A stretch of DNA of 48,185 bases from Caulochytrium protostelioides (lineage: Eukaryota > Chytridiomycota > Caulochytriomycetes > Caulochytriales > Caulochytriaceae), in NCBI GenBank assembly GCA_003615045.1, contig ML014253.1, forward strand, positions 1 to 48,185, given 5' to 3'. The notes below the pieces were generated by a model. That model saw only the letters and a list, made by a program, of their open reading frames with translations. It was not told the origin of the DNA and ran no database searches. Numbering within the stretch: position 1 is the stretch's first letter; every line of letters begins with the position of its first letter. This document shows, piece by piece, positions 1-8,586 of the stretch. The position numbers were made by a program, and so were the translations under genes.

Positions 1-95
1 CACGTTGAACGAGACGTCCTCCGCCATTCAGTCAGACTTGCAGGCGCCCGCGCGGAAGAGCGAGCGTCCAATTGCAGTTCCATCAGATCTTGCCA
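1..95 (+). repeat. Left arm of a perfect inverted duplication (partner 18221-18315)
   Basis: Bases 1-95 equal the reverse complement of 18221-18315 without a mismatch. Position 96 differs, 97-101 match, and similarity is then lost. The left limit is set only by the window edge, so the true duplication is probably longer. It lies inside the coding sequence of the coiled-coil gene. Confidence 0.97.
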
Positions 96-1105
96 CGCTG
101 GATCAGGTCGACGGTCTCTATCAAAAGATTTGTGGTCGTTTAGACGTCCTTTTAGATGAGCTGCATCAGCTTCGGGCGGGAAATCGGCATCATCACGATG
201 ATCTTCTCACCTTGCTCAAGCAGACGGGCTCCCAGGTGCCTCAGGCGGCACGCGACAGCGCATACGAGACGCCAGGAAACAATGCCGCAGCCGCCGCAGC
301 TGCTGCAGCCTGGGAGGCGCGTTGGCAGGAGAGTGAGCGTCAGCGTGCGATGATGCATGACCGCCTCATACAAGCACTCGATCTGCGCCGTCACCACGAA
401 GGTGAGACCGTGCATGAAGGCACTCATCGGGTTGCCCTGCGCAGTCTTCAGGAAAAGCTGGATCGCGCACGGGCTGAAGAGACATCGCTCACGGCGAAAC
501 TGGCTGCCATGCAAGCACAACACGCTGCTCTGCTCAACGAAACCCTCCCTCGTTTGGCCCAGCAGTATGCCCAACAATGGCAGGCCAAACAAGAATCGCA
601 GTGGCATGCCGTTGCCAAGCGCTTTGAAGCGTGGCGCGAGGAAGTGCATACCGAGGACAAAGACGCTTCGGCCGGGCTGATCCATGCTTATCAGAGGCAA
701 ATCCAGCAACACCAGACTGACATCCAGACACTGCGGTCAGATGTGGCACGGGCCGAAGAAGCCACGAAAGAAGCCCGGATGCAGCAAGAGCATGCTGCGG
801 CACGTCATGCGGATGAGCTCGCACACCTTCAGCAGCAGTTGGCTGTTGCTCGCACACACCAGGCTTCCGCACCTCGGGATCAGCGGATCGCCAGCCTAGC
901 GATGCAGGTTGAAGAAACGCGTATCCGTGGCGAGGAACGGGCAGCCCATCTGGCTAAGCGTGTGGATACGCAGCGCGAAGAGCAGCGGCGGATGCGCGAG
1001 TCCTATGAAAGTGCGATTTTGAATAAGAACCGCGAGCTGCAGCGCTACCAAAGAGAGGTCGCTATGCTGGTTCAGGACATGACGCAGCTGCGTCAATTAA
1101 TGTAA
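1..1105 (+). CDS. Coiled-coil protein, 5' end outside the window
   Basis: An open frame enters from the left edge and stops with TAA at 1103-1105. No ATG sits near its beginning, so this is the 3' part of a larger gene. The roughly 367 visible residues are rich in Gln, Ala, Arg and Glu, with long heptad-like stretches from about residue 95 to the end and a short poly-Ala run just before them. No catalytic motif is visible. The first 95 bases are identical, in inverted orientation, to 18221-18315, inside another frame that carries about 138 extra N-terminal residues. If that copy is faithful, the missing part of this gene begins with MLRNECQALQ. It could be a cytoskeletal, centrosomal or flagellar scaffold, but the sequence does not decide. 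I do not recognise the family. Confidence 0.75.
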   Translation, partial: TLNETSSAIQSDLQAPARKSERPIAVPSDLATLDQVDGLYQKICGRLDVLLDELHQLRAGNRHHHDDLLTLLKQTGSQVPQAARDSAYETPGNNAAAAAAAAAWEARWQESERQRAMMHDRLIQALDLRRHHEGETVHEGTHRVALRSLQEKLDRARAEETSLTAKLAAMQAQHAALLNETLPRLAQQYAQQWQAKQESQWHAVAKRFEAWREEVHTEDKDASAGLIHAYQRQIQQHQTDIQTLRSDVARAEEATKEARMQQEHAAARHADELAHLQQQLAVARTHQASAPRDQRIASLAMQVEETRIRGEERAAHLAKRVDTQREEQRRMRESYESAILNKNRELQRYQREVAMLVQDMTQLRQLM

Positions 1106-1194
1106 TTTTGTAAATGATTAAATGATTCTGAGCCAACCTCTGACGGGTCGGCAATCCCCCTGATCCAGATGTAACAGCCCGAAATGAGTTGGTG

Positions 1195-1345
1195 CTCAGC
1201 ATCGAATGGACCACATCTCGCAACCTGCCCCGCCCCGCAATGCGGCACAGCGCAGCAGTCCCAAAGGGCGCAGTCATCGATGTTCAGGTCGGCGTTCAGG
1301 TCACAATTCACAAACTGGCTGTTGAAAATCACAAGCCTTGGATTG
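1195..1345 (-). pseudogene. Fanzor (TnpB-like) C-terminal remnant, oldest copy
   Basis: Read on the minus strand, about 1320-1278 encodes FVNCDLNADLN, a degraded form of the FVNRDLNAALNI motif at 8.2 kb. In TnpB and Fanzor proteins this motif holds the third RuvC aspartate. Further on, about 1258-1225 (CTGTGCCGCATTGCGGGGC) still resembles the matching part of the 17.5-kb copy. The rest has drifted beyond recognition. It sits between the coiled-coil gene and the methyltransferase gene, in the 3' flank of both. It is a fragment and is not expected to be functional. The identification rests on similarity to the two better copies in this window. Confidence 0.6.
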
Positions 1346-1399
1346 CGGCCCTCTTGATAAAGATGCAGAAAGACATGGTTATGAGCTGTTTTTTCCTCG

Positions 1400-2245
1400 T
1401 CATGTCGTTGTATGCGAGCAGGACTCAGAGGCCACGATGCGGTCGGCGGTGCTGCCGTCCTGCTTGACATAGCGCGCCTGCAGCCACCGGCGATCGAACT
1501 GCTTGCCCTGCCGCTGGTTTACGACTGTTTTCTCTACAAGCGCTTCGTCGAGCCGCCGCAAGCCGGCGCGCGACATCGCCTCAGCGAGCCCGTCAGGTTC
1601 AAAGAAATGGCTCATCGTGCCATCGGTCCGCAAGTAGAGATGCGCGTGCCCGGGCACCTTGTTGCTCTCGGCGAAACGGACTTCAGCCTGGTCGCCGACG
1701 ACGTAGTCGCGGAACAGTAGCCGACCGCCAGGCTTGAGGACGCGGGCGATATTGTCCAAAGCCGCGGGGAGGTCGTCCGGCGCCAGCGCCGAGAGGCAAA
1801 AGATGGCCGAGACCAGATCCAGGCTGTCAGGCGCGATCGTCGCCGTTAAATCGTCGTTGACGATGTCCGCCACGAATGCATGACACCGCCCAGCAAACTC
1901 GTTGGTATACTGCGGGTTCGCAAGCACATGCCCGATCGCGCGCGGCGAGAAATCACACATATACACCATCATCTCGGGATTCAATGCGAGCAGCGGGAAA
2001 CTGAAGTTGCCGACGCCGCAGCCAATTTCGAGAAGCCGCGTCAATGGCCGGCTTCGCGAGGGTGGCAATGACGAGTCATCGTCGCTGTTGCGGGGCCGCA
2101 AGTCGGGAAACTCGCGGTCGATCCAATGACGATCTTTGAAGAAGTTGACCTGATGATTCTTGTAGAAAAGGTCCCACTGCTTCCCCGGATCGGCCATCTG
2201 TTTCTGTTGCCGGAAACGGGCTTGCGCCTCGCGCAACGATGCCAT
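1400..2245 (-). CDS. tRNA N3-methylcytidine methyltransferase (METTL2/METTL6/Trm140 family)
   Basis: A complete 281-residue frame with an ATG at 2245. Near residue 35 it has the family hallmark FFKDRHW followed by DREFPDL, preceded by WDLFYK. The Rossmann SAM-binding loop LEIGCGVGNFSFPLL follows at about residues 72-86, then a downstream aspartate in MVYMCDFSP, motif LKPGGRLLFRDY, and the DGTMSHFF segment typical of this family. The C-terminus NQRQGKQFDRRWLQARYVK corresponds to the conserved end of the fold. Known members methylate C32 of tRNA-Ser, -Thr or -Arg in the cytosol, often with a partner protein. This one is short, like METTL6 and the catalytic half of Trm140, so the exact tRNA target is open. 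It is divergent from the mL67 gene, with about 620 bp between start codons. Its last codons lie next to a Fanzor remnant. Confidence 0.9.
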   Translation of the reverse strand: MASLREAQARFRQQKQMADPGKQWDLFYKNHQVNFFKDRHWIDREFPDLRPRNSDDDSSLPPSRSRPLTRLLEIGCGVGNFSFPLLALNPEMMVYMCDFSPRAIGHVLANPQYTNEFAGRCHAFVADIVNDDLTATIAPDSLDLVSAIFCLSALAPDDLPAALDNIARVLKPGGRLLFRDYVVGDQAEVRFAESNKVPGHAHLYLRTDGTMSHFFEPDGLAEAMSRAGLRRLDEALVEKTVVNQRQGKQFDRRWLQARYVKQDGSTADRIVASESCSHTTT

Positions 2246-2868
2246 TGTGTCCGATGGATGGAAGGCGGTTCGCTGGATAACGGATCAGCGAGCCGGGCAA
2301 AAACAAAACAGGGAATATCTTGAGCGGAGTTTTCTCTAAGGAGGATGGCGCAGGCAAGATGAATGCTGTCTCTCCAGGCCCGTTGCGACCGCCACCGAGC
2401 GCCGCCCCGTTCCCTCTCTGTGAAGATGCATCCGATGCCGTGGGTTGTGGGCTGTGGCATGGTTGTGGCATTCTGAGGATCAGCGATGATGTTCTATCAG
2501 ACGGGACCTCTTTGGGTCACGGAGTGGCGTTGGAAGGCCGTCCCTCGTCGGCTGTTCACGCCAACCCCGCTCGCCCCAGTTGGGCGACAGGTGGCGTGCG
2601 GCACCGCCGCACCGCCGCATTAAGCCGCGACGTGGGCTGGCTCACTGTGGGGTGGGCAAGACTATATATTAACAGTATCAGTAACAGCAGTACTCAACTT
2701 TGCCTGTTTCGTGTGAAGTCCTGTCCCTTCGCGCGCTGTCGACTCGCCTGCTGGACTACTCCGCTCTCAGACCTCCGACCGAGCACCGTGGACGGCTCAG
2801 ACGACACCGTCCTTCCAGTGCTATTTCTTTGCGCCTTGCCCGCCGCAACCTTCACGGCCGCTTTCGTC
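2246..2868. other. Divergent intergenic/promoter region between methyltransferase and mL67
   Basis: About 620 bp separate the two start codons. An open frame on the plus strand runs in phase through the 3' part into mL67, but nothing in it looks conserved and it has no family support. A TATA-like element lies at 2662-2670. I see no other gene here. Confidence 0.6.
2662..2670 (+). promoter_or_regulatory. Possible TATA box for the mL67 gene
   Basis: CTATATATT lies about 200 bp upstream of the proposed mL67 ATG in an otherwise GC-rich spacer. The position and strand suit the mL67 gene. This is a motif-only inference. Confidence 0.3.
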
Positions 2869-3881
2869 ATGTCCAAAGCTGCTCATCAGGTCAAGAAGGC
2901 CGTCTCCCATAATTTGTACCTGTTCCGACACCTTTCCCGGAACCATGTGATCGTCAGCAGGCAGTTTGACCTCCAGGTAGGTTTCCTTTTTCCGACCCCT
3001 GTCGCCTGTCGGCCATCGTCTCCACCTCGTCTGTACCCGCGACCAAGCGACCCCAAACCGTAACCTCGAGTCGCGTCGAGACCTCTTGGTCAAGGTCCCT
3101 CTGCAAGACAATCCGCTTTTCCTGCAGCCTAGCGTTATCAGCGCGGGTTCGCCGCCCGCGCTGATTGGGGTGATCGTCCAGGAGTCGTGATGCTGAAGAA
3201 GACTCTCTCTGGAGAATGATCGCAGCATTTCTTGGTCTGACTCACGTACATCATTGCTTCTTTTTTCACACTCGCGCTTGTTTAAACGTGTTTTACTTTT
3301 CTCGGATCTCTCTGATACGCTCCCCGATGGCGATGGCGTTCACACAGAACTCGCAACTTCGCCAGGTCGCGGAGCACCGACCAGGCCTGACCATTCGGCG
3401 GGACTTGTGGAGCCCTTTCGCCGTGCTGACGGGTATGCGCAGTGAGGCCACCGTGGCCAATATCTATAACCAGATTGTCACTGAGCACGAGCACTGGCGT
3501 GGCAAGAAGCATCGGTTCGACGATCCGCTTGAAACCGTTCCAGACTGGGTCTGGACGCCGCCAGTTGATGTTGTCAACAAGTCGATGGCGTTGTGCGACG
3601 CGCTGAACGACATCCAACCGGAAGAGCTCACCGTGGCGTTGCACGAGGATGTGGACACAATTAAGCCTACTATCTGGTGGGAACGCCATGACTACCGCCA
3701 GGCCGTTCAAAACCGAGACAAGCAGTGGCCATCATGGTTGTTGCACGAATCACTCAAGCTGCGGAATGGCCGTTTCCCAGTCGACATTCCCGGCTTTGAT
3801 TTGGTAAAGCACGTCAGGACAACAGAATTGGGCGCACCACGTGGTCGCCGAATTCGTCAGGCCTTGCGGGCATCCTTGTAA
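2869..3881 (+). CDS. MHR1: Mitochondrial large ribosomal subunit protein mL67 (Mhr1), two exons
   Basis: Exon 1 runs 2869-2976, beginning MSKAAHQVKKAV. An intron 2977-3347 (CAG|GTAGGT ... ACACAG|AAC, phase 0) separates it from exon 2, 3348-3881. The joined product is 213 residues, against 226 for yeast Mhr1. Family features are in order: NLYLFRHLSRNHVIVSRQF near the N-terminus (yeast has VYIFRNLEYGQVLYSQF), IRRDLWSPF in the middle (yeast LRRDIWKCM), and KPTIWWE followed by DKQWPSW near the C-terminus (yeast KPSIYWE and DKHW). Mhr1/mL67 is a structural protein of the mitochondrial large ribosomal subunit and is also reported to promote mtDNA homologous pairing. The stop codon lies only 38 bp from the stop of the convergent ZIP4 gene. 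The intron is longer than the others seen here; a different acceptor is possible, but this one restores homology without a gap. Confidence 0.82.
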
Positions 3882-3919
3882 AACACGATTGAGCCACACC
3901 TTGTAATTAGAAAAACACG

Positions 3920-6900
3920 CTACAATTGACTTGCGAGGACTTCTCGGTAAGATCGCGCCAGCTGGATAACAAACAAAAGCACCATATGTGAGCTTTCATG
4001 GATGGCCGATTAAATATGCAAAGCACGGGGGCAGCCGCCTGTCGTCCTATCTACTTACTTCATCGTGCATACGCGGCTTAGGGAGCATTTTGGCGAAAGT
4101 CAGTGCCAATTGACACCACTTTCTAGCTTCGTCATTGTTGGACAATCTAGAAAGACGACGACACACGTACAATATCAGAGAGGCGGTCTGTGAGATTTTA
4201 TAACATTCAGGCTGTCACACCATGACCAAAAGAGGGCGCTTTTCTGCAAACTTATTGTCACTTACGTCCAGGCTTCGCATCCGGTATTCCATGCATTGAC
4301 TACGAGCCATTGTAACTCGGCCTCAGGATAGACCTATATGTCACGTGGCAATCATGCATTGACAAGCAAAATAGCCGCAAGTGTGAATATCATCATGAAA
4401 TGGGCGACATCCTGATGGTCTGAAGCGACATACCTGATCAGTATTGCAATTCACCAATGTTTGGATTTGTTCATAAAGCCGAAGAGCAACCAGTTTGTTG
4501 TTGACCATAGCCGATTTAATGAGAATTCGGAACCACTGACTGAACGCTTCAAAGTCGACCTCAATCGCTTCGCGCAACAAGCTATTCAACGCCGCCTGTA
4601 GCGTGATGAAGACCACACCACTCGGCGTATGACTGCGCAAAATGCGATCACCCATGCAATTTAGTAATCCCGTGGATTGCTCACACAAAGTGGCTTGCTG
4701 GACTAGGTCAGGAATCGCTTCCCAGTTGGATGCATAGATTGCAAGCTCGAACTCGAGAAGAATGACTTGGCGCAACATTTTGCACGGCATGCCTTCGGTC
4801 ACATATGAATTTTTGAGCTCTTGCAGCCAACTTTGGGCACGTGACGCGCCCGGGTTATCATCAGTCTGCTGAGTCTGGAGTAATTCAACCTCATTGATGA
4901 GTAGGGCCATCAAGCAAGCACGCTCATGCTCTTTGAACACTTCGTCTCCTTGTTGATAGCCATTTAGGCGTTTGAGGAAAGCGAGCGCGACCCGGGCGGC
5001 ACAACGGATATGTGTGGATCGAACATGAAAAAGCTCCTGGCTTGATATCGTTGGTACCGTCTGTGACGAACGCTTTCGCTTCGGTTTCACAGCTGAGACG
5101 TCTTGTGACATGCAGTCGAGGGCGCAGTTCCAACTGACTCGGAAGTACCATTCCATTTCGTTTTCAAAATTGGATGTTTTCTTGAAATCTGGCGATGATA
5201 GCATATCCGTGGCCAGTGTGTCTGCTTTCTCAATGTATGACAAGATATCTTCAACGCCAGTAGCCCACACTTGAGTATCCTGTGTCAAGCGAATCAAACA
5301 GCGAAGGAGAACCAAAAACTGCTCGCGATGTTTTGGAGACATATCACTACCTTTCAGCGAAGTCAAGGGATGAAGGCAATGCTTCAGCATGCTCTTGTCA
5401 TGACTCTATATGATATCAATTCGTGTATACGGACAAGTGCTAGCGTGAGTCACAAGGCTACTAAACCATGTCATGGGTATCAATTTCTATTTGCCATAGT
5501 TTCACCTACCTTATACGCGATGCTTCCCGCACTGCACAAAAGATCGAAAGCGACCCTTTGATCCAAACGAGCCATGGCATCAAGGCACTTCTTAGCCGTA
5601 TTCTTGTCCTCTCTGGTCATAGCTAAGGTGTACCCTAAGAGGTGGTTATATGGCGCATCGGGCTCGACCGCTTGCGCCTCACGAAGGGCACTTTCGGCTT
5701 CATCCATTGCCCTAATCTCATTGTAGCATACGACCAACTTTCGTTGCAAAATGGCAAGGTTGGCTACATCGCGGAGATTAGGGTCGGTACTAAATAAAGC
5801 GAGCGATATCTGGTACCACTTGATGGCACGGTCATAGTTCTGATTGGCGACCGCTTGATCGCCCGCTTGCCAAAGAATAGCCTGAGCAGCATGCCCCAAG
5901 TCGTCGGGAATGTCCCTCAGTTGATCTGAAAGAAAGGCACACAAACATAACACGATGAGCAAGGGGTCCTCGAGTCCGCCTGAGCGACACTAAACGGACT
6001 ATTGAGCAAAGTGTCTACTTACTTCGAATCGTGTCTTCAACTTCGCTGAATAGGGATTCTCCAGGCTGGGTAAATGTCGTAAGAAGGTAGAGCTGCGTCA
6101 TTAGAAGTCGTCCGATTAATTGTTTCTGCTGGTCCTCGTTTTGGCGATGTTCGTCATGACTTGGTTCAGCTGTCGAAACTCGGCTATTGATCTCTCTGGC
6201 GACGGCTGAGGCAACTTGCAAAGCAACCATGGTGCCCTCATGCTCCGAAACCATATGGATCATACCCATGTAGAGCGCGATCTGCTTATCGTCGTCCACG
6301 TCCAAAGGGCAAGAGCGGACCGCATCGAGAACGACCGCGGAGATGAAGGCGTCGCCGCCTTCACCAGTCGCTTTCAGCTTGGCGATATATCGACACTGCA
6401 GGCTGTAAAGCGCGAGATCCTTTGGCGTTCTTTCAAGCGCTCGACGCAAAACGCCCTCGGCGGCAGCGAGTGTCTCATCTCGCTCTAAATAGACCGAAAT
6501 TAGCAAAATAGCCATTTGGAGCTCGATGCGAGAGAGGAACTTACGATCATCACGCGAAAACCGCGATTTTTGCTCAGCCAGAAAGTCAAACACCATTTTC
6601 AGCCACCGAACGCGATCCTCCCAATCCTCGGCTGCTTGCGACTGAAGGGAGGCCATATGAGCCAACTCCTCAACATCGGCCCGCATTAATGCGTCAGCCA
6701 GAACGGCGCTCGTCGCTTTTCGAAAGAGGCTAAATGCAACACTGTCGTGATTTTTTGCCCAGAGGTAGCAGCTACGATATCCGAGGGTCATGGAGCGGAT
6801 ACGCTGGTACAGTGTATCCTTTTGGATACGCGGCGAGTGATCCAGACTCTTTTGGAGTTCCATGGCAGTATCGATGAGCGCGCCTAGCTTTTCCTGACTG

Positions 6901-7718
6901 CTGCTGGCAAACGCGATTCGAATAAGACGCAGGGTCAGCTCCAAGCGATCCATGCGTTCTAGATCGTTTTGACATGGTTCAGTAGTTACCATGTCATAAG
7001 CTAAGCAGTGACTGCGACATCGAACGGCAGTTTCGGCATCACGGCTTTGGTCGTTTAAGGCTAGAATGGGTGATGTCGCGGTTGCAGATGTTGATGTGCT
7101 TGCCGTGACTTCCGAAGAAGCTGGCCTCACTTCAGGGGTCGCTGAACACAAATCATTCCATAATTGGATGCCTAACGAACTGAGTTGTTCGATCGATTCG
7201 ACCGTGGACACTTGACTTTCCTTAAGCAATTGATGAACTCGAGAAAGCAGCGCTTCGGCTTGGGTACACGCCTTTTCCCGAGAAACAACCGATGTTTTCG
7301 AAGCAGATTGAGAGAGTTGGCCGATTGTGGATTTCAAGCAAGATAAAACCGTGCTGATCGACTTGGAATGCAATGCATTCTCGGGCAGCTCGCCTAGTGT
7401 CTCAGTAAGTTGTTGATGGGCTAGTCCATCGAGCCTAGATGTTTCGGTGGGCTCGCTTGCTTCATCGGGTTCAGAGGCTGGAGGAGCCTCGCTTCCAGAG
7501 TTCCCCTGTGAGGCGGGATTCTTGGAAGCAATCGATTGAGATGCCATAGGTGTCTTCGGCTGAAGCGTCGGGTTGAGGCTCGGCGATTGTGTTTCGTTGT
7601 GTTTCGTTGTGTTTTGTTGGACGAGCTCAGAACGTTCAGCACTAAGCGGTTGGCTCATATCCAGACCGGCATCGCTGCCGACTTGTCTGGTTGGTTGTAG
7701 CGAGTCGGTTGTCTCCAT
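3920..7718 (-). CDS. ZIP4: Meiosis protein ZIP4/SPO22/TEX11 homologue, six exons
   Basis: Exons, read leftward: 7718-6023, 5925-5510, 5405-4434, 4333-4266, 4146-4059 and 3961-3920. All five introns are GT..AG and 97-119 nt long. Phases agree throughout and give 1093 residues ending LARSYREVLASQL. SPO22-domain features appear in order: LGIQLWNDL, then WYQISLALFSTD with QRKLVVCYNEI and a TPR-like array, then LLRCLIRL, then YPEAELQWLVVNAWNTG, then EARKWCQLALTFAKML. The last two blocks fall in the short exons 4 and 5, which strongly supports the splice model. Zip4/Spo22 is a TPR scaffold of the ZMM group that promotes meiotic crossovers and synaptonemal-complex assembly on chromosome axes. The first ~150 residues are Ser/Thr/Gln-rich and unconserved. 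I chose the ATG at 7718 because the frame above it has no other ATG. Confidence 0.9.
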
Positions 7719-8099
7719 TTTGGTGGCTAAGGGTAGGGAACGCAAAGTGAGCGAAGGGACTGATAGCTTCTTGTTGAGCCACCAGAAAAAGACGGCGACG
7801 GCACCAAGGTAAATAGGGCCAGTTTTGATCGGGTTTAAACCAGGACAACGCCAAGTGACATGGTGTCTACTGCAGCAGAACAAATATGGCAAAACAAATC
7901 AACCCAGTCATCCAGGAGATGGATGATGAACCGCTCTGATTAAACTCGATAGCGCCTTTTTGATCGTATCGTGCTTTCGTTTTTGTTTTCATTTTTCGCA
8001 CGGACACCATTGTTATTTATGATATGTTAAAATAAGCTTTTTTTTCTGCCCACGTATACAGGCCCACAGTCTCTTTTGCTGCTTCTAAGCCACTGTTTG
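7719..8099. other. Intergenic, ZIP4 upstream region
   Basis: AT-rich in its right half (about 7940-8045). It should hold the ZIP4 promoter on the minus strand. I see no gene. The minus-strand frame continuing above the ZIP4 ATG has no ATG and no family similarity. Confidence 0.5.
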
Positions 8100-8455
8100 C
8101 CTGCAGGAACTGCAAAGCCTCTCGCGAATCCTCGCGGAGGCCGCGAAGGGTCGCAATACGGTCTCGATCGCCGGCGCCAGGGAACCGTGGTCCGAGGTTT
8201 GCTGTGGAGTGAAGCCACCAACGGCAAGTTTGTGAACCGCGATCTCAATGCCGCATTGAATATCTGACTCTGCCTGGCCTTACCCGTTAGACTGAAGGCG
8301 TTGTGCCGCAACCCGGGCAAGCTCCGCTGCAGCCCAAGATCGGCAAGCTCATACATCGATGAACCGAATGCGCTAGTGCCTCCGTGGGGAAGCCCTGGGG
8401 GACGCGTGTGCGTAGAGGGGATGGTGTGCGTATTAGGTAAGGTTAGGCCTATACA
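8100..8455 (+). pseudogene. Fanzor (TnpB-like) 3' remnant, plus strand
   Basis: The plus-strand frame ends GLLWSEATNGKFVNRDLNAA followed by LNI and a stop at about 8265. FVNRDLNAALNI is the C-terminal RuvC motif of TnpB/Fanzor nucleases, with its acidic residue in RDLN. From about 8163 to 8450 the DNA aligns closely, by eye well above 80%, with the reverse complement of 17385-17655, including 200 bp beyond the coding end. These are therefore two copies of one element family. An upstream CRNC in another frame, at about 8099-8111, may be what is left of the zinc-binding loop. The N-terminal half, including RuvC-I, is absent. It lies between the ZIP4 and VIP1 genes. No terminal inverted repeats or target-site duplication could be seen. 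Confidence 0.72.
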
Positions 8456-8586
8456 TATGAGCACACGTAGTCACGTATGTTTATTAAATAACAATTGATT
8501 CAGGACAAGGTGAAGTGCGAAGGGTGTATGCACTAGGCGAGCACATGGCATAGCACCATCCAGCTTTGCATGACAATCCGATCATC

